From Pseudoalteromonas lipolytica (GTDB lineage: Bacteria; Pseudomonadota; Gammaproteobacteria; Enterobacterales; Alteromonadaceae), in contig NZ_LJTC01000015.1 of the NCBI RefSeq assembly GCF_001306915.1, positions 627 through 64,626 of the forward strand: a stretch of 64,000 bases of DNA, given 5' to 3'. Below are positions 38,132 through 46,673 of the stretch, piece by piece; within the stretch, counting starts at the first letter, position 1; the number at the start of each line of letters is the position of its first letter. A model generated the notes under the pieces. It made no database searches. It had not been told where the DNA came from and was given only the letters and a program-made list of their open reading frames with translations. A program made the translations under genes and the position numbers.

Positions 38132-38683
38132 TCAATTAACCCTTTGAAATTTAATTTTGTAATCTCGCTGAAAGTTTACAAGTTCTGTTGCACCGCCTAA
38201 ATAGCGAATTTCACTAATTAACTGCTCACCCTGATATAAGCGTCGCGTTGAGCCTTGTTCAACCAAGCTCAAACCATAAAGCTGCGAGTTAAGCACAGTA
38301 ACTGGCCAGTGTACAAGCATGATATCAGCAAGAATATAGCGAGGATCAACCGCGTTGATAGGAAGCATTTTTTCGCTTTTAATTGGCCCTTGTGGCGCTT
38401 TTTCTAACTGAAAAATTGGCATACCTTGAGCCGTCATAACAGCCAAGTTAATACCCGTTTCACTGTTTAAACTCAGTTGCGCTAGTAATGTATGCTGCTC
38501 ATCGCCATGGCGTACTTCAAGCACTTGCTGCCAATTATCGGCAACTAATGACGGCGGTGGATCAAGCAAATAAATCCCTGCATTTGGCGCTAAATCAACG
38601 CCCGTTTTTACTGCAAATTCACTGGCACAACTTGCCACTAATATGCTCAAAGATAAGAGCAAAGAGCGTGTTAGTCGCGACAT
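38132..38683 (-). CDS. DUF3261 lipoprotein
   Basis: A 183-residue predicted lipoprotein: MSRLTRSLLLSLSILVASC ends in a lipobox (VASC). The mature part is beta-rich, with LLAQLSLNSETGINLAVMTA, ILADIMLVHWPVTVLNSQLY and RRLYQGEQLISEIRYLGG, typical of the DUF3261 family found in aryl-polyene and related lipid clusters. Together with the LolA-like protein and MMPL exporter it likely forms a transport route for the product to the outer membrane, similar to a LolB-type receptor; this role is inferred. The start overlaps the flavoprotein gene by 13 bases. Confidence 0.85.
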   Translation of the reverse strand: MSRLTRSLLLSLSILVASCASEFAVKTGVDLAPNAGIYLLDPPPSLVADNWQQVLEVRHGDEQHTLLAQLSLNSETGINLAVMTAQGMPIFQLEKAPQGPIKSEKMLPINAVDPRYILADIMLVHWPVTVLNSQLYGLSLVEQGSTRRLYQGEQLISEIRYLGGATELVNFQRDYKIKFQRVN

Positions 38684-39912
38684 AATTCAACCAACGTATT
38701 TAAGCGTTTGTTGCTTTGTTTTACAAATGGGTTTTGTAAATCCCATGCATAACCCGCAAGAATAGCACTGATCAACTCGCGCACTTGTTGGTTTTTCTCA
38801 CTGTAAAAAATCACGTCCTGAAAAGAGCCATCATACCAAGCACTGACGTAGGTTCTAAAGCAATTAACCCCTTGTTGCAAAGGCTCACTGTAATCGTTTT
38901 TGAAATCAACTTGCTCACCACGTAAGTAGCTATCAACTAAAGGAGCGACCAATGAGGCTGATTTTAATGCAATCGTCACCCCAGATGAAAACACCGGATC
39001 TAAAAACTCACCAGCATTACCAAGTAGTGCAAAATGCTCACCATACAAGCTCGACACATTAGCCGAATAGCCTTTGATAGCACGCGCTTCACCAATTGCT
39101 TCACGATTGGCTAATAACTCACTTAAATAGCTATCTTGTTCAATAAATTCATTTAAACCAGCGAGTGGTTGTTTATCATTAAGTTGCTCTGGTTTACCGA
39201 CCACACCAATGCTTGCCGTACCATCACTAAATGGGATCAGCCAATACCAAATATCTTTATGCTCTGGATGAACATTAATTAAGATTTTTTCACGGTCGAA
39301 CTGGGGAGCGCTAATATTATCTTTAAAATGGCTGAAAAAAGCCCAACGTACAGGGAAATTTGATGCTGACTCTAAATCAAGTAAGCGAGGTAATACTCTG
39401 CCAAAACCACTGGCATCAAGTACAAAGCGCCCTTTAATTTGATAGCGCTGCTGGTTTTCATCCGTAACATCAAGTAAAGCGCCATCCTCACAATCGGTGA
39501 ACGCTAACACGCTATGTTGGTAACGTATTTCAGCCCCCTGCTGCATGGCACCATCGGCTAAGCATTTATCAAAGTCAGCGCGTTTTACCTGAAAAGTCGT
39601 GCCAGGGCCTTCGCTAAATTTCTCGGTAAAATCTATTGTTGTGTGGTCGCCACGACGCTGAAACGCCGCCCCATTTTTAAACTGAAAACCAAGCGATTGT
39701 GCCTGTGTTTGCACCGGTTGTTCAAGGCCTGCTTCTGCTAAAAAGCTCATGCACTGGGGTAATAAACTTTCACCAATCGAAAAACGCGGAAAGGTTTGCT
39801 GCTCTAACACCACCACATGCCAACCTTTTTTCACCAATAAACTTGCAGCCACGGCACCGGAAGGACCCGCACCAATAATAACAACATCAGCCTGTTGAAC
39901 TTGATTATTCAC
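38671..39912 (-). CDS. FAD-dependent oxidoreductase (geranylgeranyl reductase/halogenase-like)
   Basis: A 413-residue flavoprotein with N-terminal dinucleotide fold ADVVIIGAGPSGAVAASLLV, an FAD Glu at strand end VVVLEQQ, the ASGFGRVLPRLL segment and the late GNAGEFLDPVFSSGVTIALK motif. It resembles flavin-dependent tryptophan-halogenase-like monooxygenases and reductases of lipid clusters, but I do not see the halogenase WxWxIP motif (WYWLIPFSDG is a partial match), so hydroxylation or another redox change of the aryl head or chain is more likely. GTG start, four bases after the MMPL stop. Confidence 0.86.
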   Translation of the reverse strand: MNNQVQQADVVIIGAGPSGAVAASLLVKKGWHVVVLEQQTFPRFSIGESLLPQCMSFLAEAGLEQPVQTQAQSLGFQFKNGAAFQRRGDHTTIDFTEKFSEGPGTTFQVKRADFDKCLADGAMQQGAEIRYQHSVLAFTDCEDGALLDVTDENQQRYQIKGRFVLDASGFGRVLPRLLDLESASNFPVRWAFFSHFKDNISAPQFDREKILINVHPEHKDIWYWLIPFSDGTASIGVVGKPEQLNDKQPLAGLNEFIEQDSYLSELLANREAIGEARAIKGYSANVSSLYGEHFALLGNAGEFLDPVFSSGVTIALKSASLVAPLVDSYLRGEQVDFKNDYSEPLQQGVNCFRTYVSAWYDGSFQDVIFYSEKNQQVRELISAILAGYAWDLQNPFVKQSNKRLNTLVELCRD

Positions 39913-39915
39913 CTA

Positions 39916-42135
39916 TTATTTTTCCTTATTTTTAGGTAATGCAATACTGAGCGGCGCAAAGATATAGATACATATTAGCCCCACTAATACTGTTAATCCG
40001 AAACTGAAAATGGCCGGTGTTTTCGAAACGGCCAACATGCCAAATACCCACATCGATGATGCCGCTGACAAACTAATTGCGAGTACATTGCTCGAGCTTA
40101 AGTTATTGACCTGATAAAACACCAAGTAATCGATTGCCAACGCTAATATCAATAAACAGCCTAACAAATTAAAAATCGATAGCTGAGATTGCAGCGCACT
40201 GCAGAGTAGCAGTACAGCCGCGGTAGTTAGTACAAGTACTAACGTTTGTTTACACGCCGTTTTAAAACCAAATTTAACGCTAAAGAGTAATAACGCAAAG
40301 GTCATCGCAATGGCCAGTGTCACCAGTAACGAATTTGAGTAATGACTTAAACCTTCGCTTATCATCGCGACTTTATCGTAAACAATTAAATCTGGGTAAG
40401 CGTTGGCTAAATCCATCAGCTCGGATTTATTTACACCGGTTACCATAAACCAGCTTGCGGTTAGTGTATTGTTTGAGATCACTTGGTTAGCGATTAACGG
40501 CGCTAACGGTGAATTAAGTGCCGCGTTTAAATCAAGCATTGATGTTGAAAGCTCAACGGTCGTCCCTGTCATTTGGCTAACCACACTCATCGCTTGCTGG
40601 GCCGAATGCAGTTGCTCGTAGTTTTGCTGTTGTAATTGTTTACTAGGCACTAAGTCACTAAGCATCACAGCAGTGCCATTAAGGCCGCGAATAGTTGCTT
40701 TTAATGTTTCTTGTTCTACTAATAATTGCTGCGCATTATCAGCAAATAAAATCATGATTTGACCATTATCTTTACCTAATAAAGACATATGCAGCGCTTC
40801 GTTTTGCATTAAATCAGCAGGACTTGCATTTAACAGCTTTACATCATCATTAATCACAGGGGGTTTTAGTAAAGCAAAAGCACTCAATAACACTAGCATC
40901 AGCATGCTGAGTGCGACGCGATAATGCGCTAATCGTTTTAAATAACCACTTAAGCAGTTAGCTAATCGACGCGCAGCAGTGTTTATGGTTAAACCAGCTT
41001 GCCAATAAGGCAATAAAATACGGGTGCAAAGCCAAGCTGTAACTAGCCCTGCAACAACGAAAACACCCACTTGACTGAGTAACTGCACTGGCGAGAAAAA
41101 CAAACTCGCGTAACCGAGTGTGGTAGTTAGTAACGACAACACCAGCGCCAGTTTGAGCCCTTGGCTAAAACCTTGCGGCTGCTCGGTTAAATCAAGCATG
41201 CCATGAAATGCATAATCAATGGCAATACCAATCAGCGTCACGGCAAACACCATGGTTAATACATGCACCTGACTAAAAATACTGATCAGCGCAATGGTGC
41301 CGCCAATAGCGGCGCTTATCACGGTTACAGAGGCCAACCACAATGCGTTTATCGAGCGGAACACCCAGACCACCATCACAATAAGTGCCAGCAAGCTCAC
41401 CGAACCAAACAAGGTCATTTCAAATTTGGCTTGCTGTGCATTTGCTGCGGTATGAAATAAAGCACCGGCATAGCGAATTTGTGTATCTGGATAGCGGCCT
41501 TCAAGCTCAGCGATATAGGCAACAATCTCATTGCTCAAAGCTATTGATTGATTTATTGAAAAGGCATTGTCAGTACTTTGCACGAATAACATTAAATACT
41601 CATCACCTTGATAGTTAATGTTAATTCGGCCATCTTGCAGCTCAAATTGCTGCATGTGTGCCATAGCCTCAGATAAGAACCCCGCTGTGGCAAGTGTTGG
41701 GTCTTGGTTGATAGTACTTGAAACAAAAGGATCAGCGACTTTACTCAACTGGCTAAAGTAATACTGTTGAAAGCGATTAGCATCGCCAATCGCTTGTTTA
41801 TATTCCTCGGACACTAAATGCCCAGCGTACTGACCGTAAAATGCTGCCAACTGGGATATTTCTGGTAACTTAAAACGAGGCTCAATATGTTTGCTAGAAA
41901 GCCACTGTTCTAAATCATCATAAGCTTTTACTGCATTCTCACCACGAAAAGAAAAGCTCAACTGCTGTTTATTAGCCGCAAAAAAGTGTTCTTCGACTTG
42001 CTGTAAGCGCGGCTCTGACTTTGGTAACAAAGCCAAAATATCATTATTCAACGTCGGCTGTTTTAGAATAAAAACAACCACTAAGGCGCTAACTAATAGG
42101 CTCAGCCAAGCAAGCGTTAGACCCCATGCTTTCAC
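39916..42135 (-). CDS. MMPL/RND-type exporter
   Basis: A 739-residue inner-membrane transporter with about twelve hydrophobic segments in two halves, each with a large periplasmic loop after the first segment (about 25-235 and 420-600). The hallmark GIAIDYAFHGMLDLTEQP and ALAIDYLVFYQVNNL in segments 4 and 10 carry the aspartate of proton-coupled MMPL proteins. It probably exports the aryl-polyene lipid from the inner membrane, in line with exporters of similar clusters. Its GTG start overlaps the LolA-like stop in a GTGA junction. Confidence 0.9.
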   Translation of the reverse strand: MKAWGLTLAWLSLLVSALVVVFILKQPTLNNDILALLPKSEPRLQQVEEHFFAANKQQLSFSFRGENAVKAYDDLEQWLSSKHIEPRFKLPEISQLAAFYGQYAGHLVSEEYKQAIGDANRFQQYYFSQLSKVADPFVSSTINQDPTLATAGFLSEAMAHMQQFELQDGRININYQGDEYLMLFVQSTDNAFSINQSIALSNEIVAYIAELEGRYPDTQIRYAGALFHTAANAQQAKFEMTLFGSVSLLALIVMVVWVFRSINALWLASVTVISAAIGGTIALISIFSQVHVLTMVFAVTLIGIAIDYAFHGMLDLTEQPQGFSQGLKLALVLSLLTTTLGYASLFFSPVQLLSQVGVFVVAGLVTAWLCTRILLPYWQAGLTINTAARRLANCLSGYLKRLAHYRVALSMLMLVLLSAFALLKPPVINDDVKLLNASPADLMQNEALHMSLLGKDNGQIMILFADNAQQLLVEQETLKATIRGLNGTAVMLSDLVPSKQLQQQNYEQLHSAQQAMSVVSQMTGTTVELSTSMLDLNAALNSPLAPLIANQVISNNTLTASWFMVTGVNKSELMDLANAYPDLIVYDKVAMISEGLSHYSNSLLVTLAIAMTFALLLFSVKFGFKTACKQTLVLVLTTAAVLLLCSALQSQLSIFNLLGCLLILALAIDYLVFYQVNNLSSSNVLAISLSAASSMWVFGMLAVSKTPAIFSFGLTVLVGLICIYIFAPLSIALPKNKEK

Positions 42136-42650
42136 TGTTTTTGCTCAATTTGAGGATACGCAAAGCGTAATACCGTAAAGTTACCATTTGCTTCTTGAAG
42201 ACGCACACGGCTCACTTGCTTTGCTGCTACACATAATTCGAACTGACTAAATAGCTGTTTTAGCAAGTCATCTTTAGGCAATAAAGTCTGACAACCGGGC
42301 TCTGCATGATCTGTCATCGTAAATTGCTCAGCAAGTGCCACTTCATCATGCTTTAAAATCGCTTGCAGTAAATTAACGTAAGGCTCAGCGCCTTTTTGTA
42401 GCTGCGGCTCACCTTTAGCGTTAAGGGTATATACTTGCCCTTGCTTGATTAATAGCGTGCTTTTAACCGGAGATTCAACCTTCCAAGTGAGGCCATCTTC
42501 AGCAAGTTCAAACGAACCTGTTGATATAAAAGGTTTACTAAACCCTTTAAAATGCTTTTCTTGGCTAAATGTGCCTTGCTCTGTCACTGCGCTCGATGCA
42601 AACACAGGAAAAAAAACGAGCACACTCAGTAACAACACGCTTAATCGCAT
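42132..42650 (-). CDS. LolA-like periplasmic lipid/lipoprotein carrier
   Basis: A 172-residue exported protein: signal peptide (MRLSVLLLSVLVFFPVFASS) then an eleven-strand-like half-barrel pattern (FSQEKHFKGFSKPFISTGSF, GLTWKVESPVKSTLLIKQG, SRVRLQEANGNFTVLRF) as in LolA. In aryl-polyene clusters such proteins are thought to ferry the hydrophobic product or a lipoprotein across the periplasm. The usual LolA sequence RxxGxF is retained in spirit as KGFSKPFISTGSF. Joined by TAATG to the thioesterase gene and by GTGA to the exporter. Confidence 0.84.
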   Translation of the reverse strand: MRLSVLLLSVLVFFPVFASSAVTEQGTFSQEKHFKGFSKPFISTGSFELAEDGLTWKVESPVKSTLLIKQGQVYTLNAKGEPQLQKGAEPYVNLLQAILKHDEVALAEQFTMTDHAEPGCQTLLPKDDLLKQLFSQFELCVAAKQVSRVRLQEANGNFTVLRFAYPQIEQKQ

Positions 42651-43075
42651 TAAATCACCTTTTGAAGTTTTTCATGTAGCACAGGCGGCGAAACAAACTG
42701 CATTTCTTTTTTCTCTATATCAACCGCAACTTGGATAGTCGTTGCTTTGGTTAACTTTTTACCTGTAGCGCAATCAGTGATTACGTAATCGATACGTAAT
42801 CGTGTTTCATATTCTTTTAAGTAGGCATCAACGCGGATTTTTTGTGTAAATAATGCTGAGCCGACGTACTTAATATGCATGTCAATAATCGGCCACGCAT
42901 AGCCAGACTCTTGCATTTGCACATAATCATAATCAAACAAACGCAGTAATTCGCAGCGCGCGACTTCTAAATAGCGCGGGTAATTACCATGCCATACCAC
43001 ATTCATTGGATCGCAATCATGAAAAGGAATTTCAATCTCAACATGAGTGCTCAGCAACGAGCCACGACTATGCAT
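42650..43075 (-). CDS. Acyl-CoA/acyl-ACP thioesterase (4-hydroxybenzoyl-CoA type)
   Basis: A hotdog thioesterase of 141 residues from the ATG at 43075. The FHDCDPMNVVWHGNYPRYLEVARCE segment contains the catalytic-type Asp and the WHGNYPRYLE signature of the YbgC/4HBT family; later IDMHIKYVGSALFTQKIRV and LRIDYVITD. It may release the finished or misprimed acyl chain from ACP. The track-length start 33 bases upstream has no support; the chosen ATG overlaps the ammonia-lyase stop by eight bases. Confidence 0.86.
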   Translation of the reverse strand: MHSRGSLLSTHVEIEIPFHDCDPMNVVWHGNYPRYLEVARCELLRLFDYDYVQMQESGYAWPIIDMHIKYVGSALFTQKIRVDAYLKEYETRLRIDYVITDCATGKKLTKATTIQVAVDIEKKEMQFVSPPVLHEKLQKVI

Positions 43076-44612
43076 ATAAACTCCAACGTTTTGTTTGAAT
43101 AGCGTCAACTGTAAAACGAAGAACAGCCTCTAGAGGACGGTCTTCATCAAGCAGCGGGAAAAACTCGCTAATGTCTTGATACATACTTTGTACATCAGGG
43201 GTTAAACTAGCAAACTCAAGCTCGCCACTATTAATACGTAAACGCAAACCTTGAATACTCGCAAGCAAGGTACTAGCAACCACTTGCTCGGTAAGTTGCA
43301 ATATACGCAAACAATCTCGCGCAGCGATGGTTCCCATGCTCACTTTATCTTGGTTGTGACACTCGGTTGAACGAGAAAACACACTTGCTGGCATGGTTAG
43401 TTTTAATGCTTCAGCCGTGTATGCACTGGCACCAATTTGGACCGCTTTAAAACCATGGTTAATGTAACGACGTTCATCATTACTCGCCGATAAATTAGAA
43501 GGCAAACCATTGTTATAGCGCGTATCAACTAAGGATGCGATTTGTCTGTCTGCTAAGTCGGCTAAATTAGCAACAGCGGTTTTCATGCTATCCATTACCA
43601 TTGCAATATGACCGCCATAGAAGTGACCACCATGCAATACGTGCTCACCTTCACCATCGATAATTGGATTATCATTTGCCGAATTTAGTTCATTTTCAAT
43701 CATTTGCCTAAACCACGGCAAACTATCTTGCAGCACACCAATAACATGTGGAGCACAGCGAATTGAATACCTATCTTGTAAGCGGTCAGCATTACGCGGG
43801 TGTTCTACATGGTTTAAGTCTCCACGGATCCATGCAGCTACTTGCTGTTGCCCTGGATGTGGCTTCACCGAAAACAAAATATCATCAAAGTGATGACTGT
43901 TACCCTTTAGTGCAAGGCTTGCAAGGGCTGTTATACGGCTGGTTAATTTAGCTAGATAATCTGCTCTATCATAAGCAAGGCATGCCAAAGCTGTCATTAC
44001 GGCCGTGCCATTCATAACTGCCAGCCCTTCTTTCGGGCGCAGCTTTAATGGCTTTAAACCAAGTTCTTGCATCACCTCTAGACTGTTTTTAATTTCGCCT
44101 TTGTAATACACATCACGCTCGCCAACCATAGCACCGGCTACATATGAAAGTGGCGTTAAATCACCACTGGCTCCCACTGACCCTTCTTGCGGGATCACCG
44201 GTACGATATTGTGATTTAAAAAGTCACGTAATAAATTCAACATCTCCCAGCTAACGCCGGAATAACCTTGTGAAAGCGAACTTAAACGGCTCGCTAAAAT
44301 AGCACGCCCTTGGACTTGATTAAACACATCACCAAGGCCACAACCATGAAATCGAGTAAGATGCAGTGGTAACTCATTAACTAAATCAAGCGGCACTTTT
44401 ACGGTTACCGAGTCGCCATAACCTGTGGTAACACCATATATCACGCCATCATCTTCAAGCAACTTATCTAAAAACGCGACGGCGCTGTCTATTTTATTCG
44501 CAAATTGACGATCTGATGTTAACGCTACAGCACCTTGCTCTAATGCAATATGAACAATATCTTCGATTGATAAACGCTGTTGGCCAAATACGGTAGTCGA
44601 GTGCTCTGACAC
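43068..44612 (-). CDS. Aromatic amino-acid ammonia-lyase (HAL/PAL/TAL family), tyrosine type by motif
   Basis: A 514-residue MIO-dependent lyase from a GTG start with AAGGAG seven bases upstream; a longer frame adds 63 non-homologous residues and is rejected. The MIO triad Ala-Ser-Gly is at 148-150 in GSVGASGDLTPLSY; catalytic Tyr in YGVTTGYGD (59); the selectivity pair is His84-Leu85 in LPLHLTRFHGCG, which in this family marks tyrosine lyases (Phe-Leu in PAL, Ser-His in HAL). It therefore likely makes 4-coumarate, as in flexirubin pathways, giving the aryl starter. MNGTAVMTALACLA, RDRYSIRCAPHV-like and NSANDNPIIDGEGEH segments are typical. Family certain; substrate inferred. Confidence 0.9.
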   Translation of the reverse strand: MSEHSTTVFGQQRLSIEDIVHIALEQGAVALTSDRQFANKIDSAVAFLDKLLEDDGVIYGVTTGYGDSVTVKVPLDLVNELPLHLTRFHGCGLGDVFNQVQGRAILASRLSSLSQGYSGVSWEMLNLLRDFLNHNIVPVIPQEGSVGASGDLTPLSYVAGAMVGERDVYYKGEIKNSLEVMQELGLKPLKLRPKEGLAVMNGTAVMTALACLAYDRADYLAKLTSRITALASLALKGNSHHFDDILFSVKPHPGQQQVAAWIRGDLNHVEHPRNADRLQDRYSIRCAPHVIGVLQDSLPWFRQMIENELNSANDNPIIDGEGEHVLHGGHFYGGHIAMVMDSMKTAVANLADLADRQIASLVDTRYNNGLPSNLSASNDERRYINHGFKAVQIGASAYTAEALKLTMPASVFSRSTECHNQDKVSMGTIAARDCLRILQLTEQVVASTLLASIQGLRLRINSGELEFASLTPDVQSMYQDISEFFPLLDEDRPLEAVLRFTVDAIQTKRWSLYA

Positions 44613-44613
44613 C

Positions 44614-45579
44614 TTAGTTCTCCTTGTTTTGACTACGAGACACTTGCTCGTCATTTTGCCAAAAATCATAAAAATTAAACCATTGATACGGATAGGCCGC
44701 AGCATAAAAACTGAGCCTTTGCGCATAATCGCTAACAATTTGTTGTAATGTTTGTTGCCTCGTTTTACGCGGTAAAACGAGCTTGTCGGCGTATTTTTCA
44801 AAAATCACGCGGTAACATGTCTCGCCATTTTGCTTTTTATCTTTTAAACAAAACAGATGAAACACCGGGCAATCTAACAGCGCAGCTAAAATAAATGGCC
44901 CTTGTGAAAAAGGGGCTGGCTTACCTAAAAAGTCCGCTTCAATCACTCTTCCTGCGGTGGTGGTGCTGGTTCTATCACCAACAATCACCACAATTTCACC
45001 CTGCTCGACTTTTTCTTTGAGCATAATTGCCATATCTGGGCCAAGATCGGTTACTTGAATGAGGTTTACTGCAACATCCGGATTGATACTTTTCAGTAAT
45101 TTATTAAATTCAACAGCATGATGCGTAAACACCAATACATTGATCGTTTTACTATTTCGGTGTTGGCTAAGAGCTCTACACACCTCTAAATTGCCAAGGT
45201 GTGAGCCAATAAAAATAGCCCCTTGCTGCTCATCGAGTTGTTCAAACAGCGCTTCGTTGGTATAACGAATATTATTTTGCTGAATTCGTCCAAGCCAGGC
45301 ATCAATTTTGTCAAAAGCGCTGTCAGCAAAGCAGCGAAAATGACGAAAGCTATCGCGCCAAGTAACCGCTTTGCTATTGCCATTCACTTTACGCGTTTGA
45401 GTTAAGAATGCATATGACGCTTGGCGGGCAGTTTTGCCTGTTAAAAACAAATAAAACACCACCGGAAACAACACCAACCACAAGCCTTTTCGACCAAATA
45501 CGCGATAACATACGAGCAATATCTGCATGCCTAAGCGATTGCCACGTTCTTGCATTTTTGACCAGTGCTTTACAGCCAT
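44614..45579 (-). CDS. LpxL/HtrB-like lysophospholipid or lipid acyltransferase
   Basis: A 321-residue membrane-associated acyltransferase with one N-terminal hydrophobic segment (GLWLVLFPVVFYLFLTG) and the catalytic H-x4-E in FIGSHLGNLEVCRA. GDRTSTTTAGRVIEADFLGK, QGPFILAALLDCPVFHLFCL and the C-terminal YPYQWFNFYDFW are typical of LpxL/LpxM-related proteins in aryl-polyene clusters. It likely acylates the polyene head group or transfers the polyene onto a lipid. It starts in a TAATG junction with the glycosyltransferase gene and ends one base before the ammonia-lyase GTG. Confidence 0.87.
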   Translation of the reverse strand: MAVKHWSKMQERGNRLGMQILLVCYRVFGRKGLWLVLFPVVFYLFLTGKTARQASYAFLTQTRKVNGNSKAVTWRDSFRHFRCFADSAFDKIDAWLGRIQQNNIRYTNEALFEQLDEQQGAIFIGSHLGNLEVCRALSQHRNSKTINVLVFTHHAVEFNKLLKSINPDVAVNLIQVTDLGPDMAIMLKEKVEQGEIVVIVGDRTSTTTAGRVIEADFLGKPAPFSQGPFILAALLDCPVFHLFCLKDKKQNGETCYRVIFEKYADKLVLPRKTRQQTLQQIVSDYAQRLSFYAAAYPYQWFNFYDFWQNDEQVSRSQNKEN

Positions 45580-46316
45580 TAGCCAGCCACCTTACGCCAA
45601 AGTAGCTTGGGAGAGCGTAACAACATACCAAAGAATAAACGCGTATGCAGCCAAGAAATTCCCACGTTATCGTGTAAGGCTCGAAAGTGAGATACACCAT
45701 TTTCAGGGTAAATGACCTGGGTTGGCAAAAACGTGACTTTAACACCTTGCCAATAAAGCCTGACTAAAATTTCAATATCAAAGTCCATGCGCTTGCCAAG
45801 CGTTTGCTTAGCCATTAATTGTTCAACGGCTGCTAAGGGGTAAACCCGAAAACCACACATTGAATCAACAATATCAAAGCTGAGCGTTTCTACCCAAACC
45901 CAAAAATGGGTGATGTAACGACTCAAATAACGATGCTTTGGCACGGAGCTATCATAAATAGGACAACCACTGATCACCTTGTTAGGTGATGCATTACTTA
46001 GTTCAATCAACTTACTAATATCTGCTAACGAATGCTGGCCGTCAGCATCAACCTGAATGGCATGGCTAAACCCTTGCTGATAGGCAGCCAGCAAGCCAGT
46101 TTGAACTGCCCCACCCTTACCTTGATTTTGAGCATGGCTTATCAAGGTCAAAAAATCGTACTGTGCGTCAAGCTCTGCAAATACTTGCTTGGCATCAGCG
46201 TCACTGCCATCATCAACCATGATTATCGGCAGCTGTAGCTCTTTTAGCTCATCGAGTACAGCAGCAATAGCATGGGTGTGATTGTAATTAGGAATAACAA
46301 TACAAAACTGGTTCAT
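45579..46316 (-). CDS. Family 2 glycosyltransferase (ApeJ-like)
   Basis: A 245-residue GT-A enzyme: CIVIPNYNHTHAIAAVLDEL, IIMVDDGSDADAKQVF for nucleotide binding, the metal DxD in IQVDADGQHSLADI, then MCGFRVYPLAAVEQL and MDFDIEILVRLYWQG. It resembles dolichol-phosphate-mannose-synthase-like GT2 proteins; a sugar donor cannot be assigned. In the operon it could glycosylate the aryl head or build the lipid anchor. It starts three bases after the dehydratase stop. Confidence 0.88.
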   Translation of the reverse strand: MNQFCIVIPNYNHTHAIAAVLDELKELQLPIIMVDDGSDADAKQVFAELDAQYDFLTLISHAQNQGKGGAVQTGLLAAYQQGFSHAIQVDADGQHSLADISKLIELSNASPNKVISGCPIYDSSVPKHRYLSRYITHFWVWVETLSFDIVDSMCGFRVYPLAAVEQLMAKQTLGKRMDFDIEILVRLYWQGVKVTFLPTQVIYPENGVSHFRALHDNVGISWLHTRLFFGMLLRSPKLLWRKVAG

Positions 46317-46319
46317 GGC

Positions 46320-46673
46320 TTAATCACAAAATACTATTCGACCGGATGCATGTTGGCCTTTGTCTGAGTGATAGCTAAACAGGCACTTGCCTTTTGCATT
46401 GCGCTCAAGGGTGAGATTTACCGTCATATCGGGGGTTGTTACCACCTGAAACTTTAACACTTCTAAATCTTGTACTAGTTTGCCAAAAACCAAATATTGC
46501 TGAGCATATTTTACTGCCCAATCCAGCTGTACTACGCCTGCTAAAATTGGAGCATCAGGAAAGTGGCCGCGAAAATAATCTAAATCAGCCGCAATGGTTA
46601 ACGCTAAACTCACGCTAGTTTCTGTTTGTGATAAAACGGCCACCTCTGGGGTCACGTTATTCAGGCTTGGCAA
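46320..46673 (-). CDS. Hotdog-fold dehydratase (ApeI-like)
   Basis: A 117-residue FabA/FabZ-related hotdog protein. RGHFPDAPILAGVVQLDWAV contains the active-site His and conserved proline loop; the second conserved acidic residue is in QLDWAVKYA. It probably dehydrates 3-hydroxyacyl-ACP intermediates in concert with the ApeP-like protein. Initiation is at TTG: no ATG exists, and GGAG lies seven bases upstream. It overlaps the ligase gene by 17 bases. Confidence 0.84.
   Translation of the reverse strand: MPSLNNVTPEVAVLSQTETSVSLALTIAADLDYFRGHFPDAPILAGVVQLDWAVKYAQQYLVFGKLVQDLEVLKFQVVTTPDMTVNLTLERNAKGKCLFSYHSDKGQHASGRIVFCD

Noticed and set aside
38671-39912. Flavin-dependent halogenase
   Set aside because: The diagnostic WxWxIP is only partly present and the overall pattern is equally that of reductases or hydroxylases in lipid clusters.
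43068-44801. Longer ammonia-lyase frame starting at 44801
   Set aside because: The 63 extra residues are unlike the family and lie inside the acyltransferase gene; GTG at 44612 has a strong Shine-Dalgarno.
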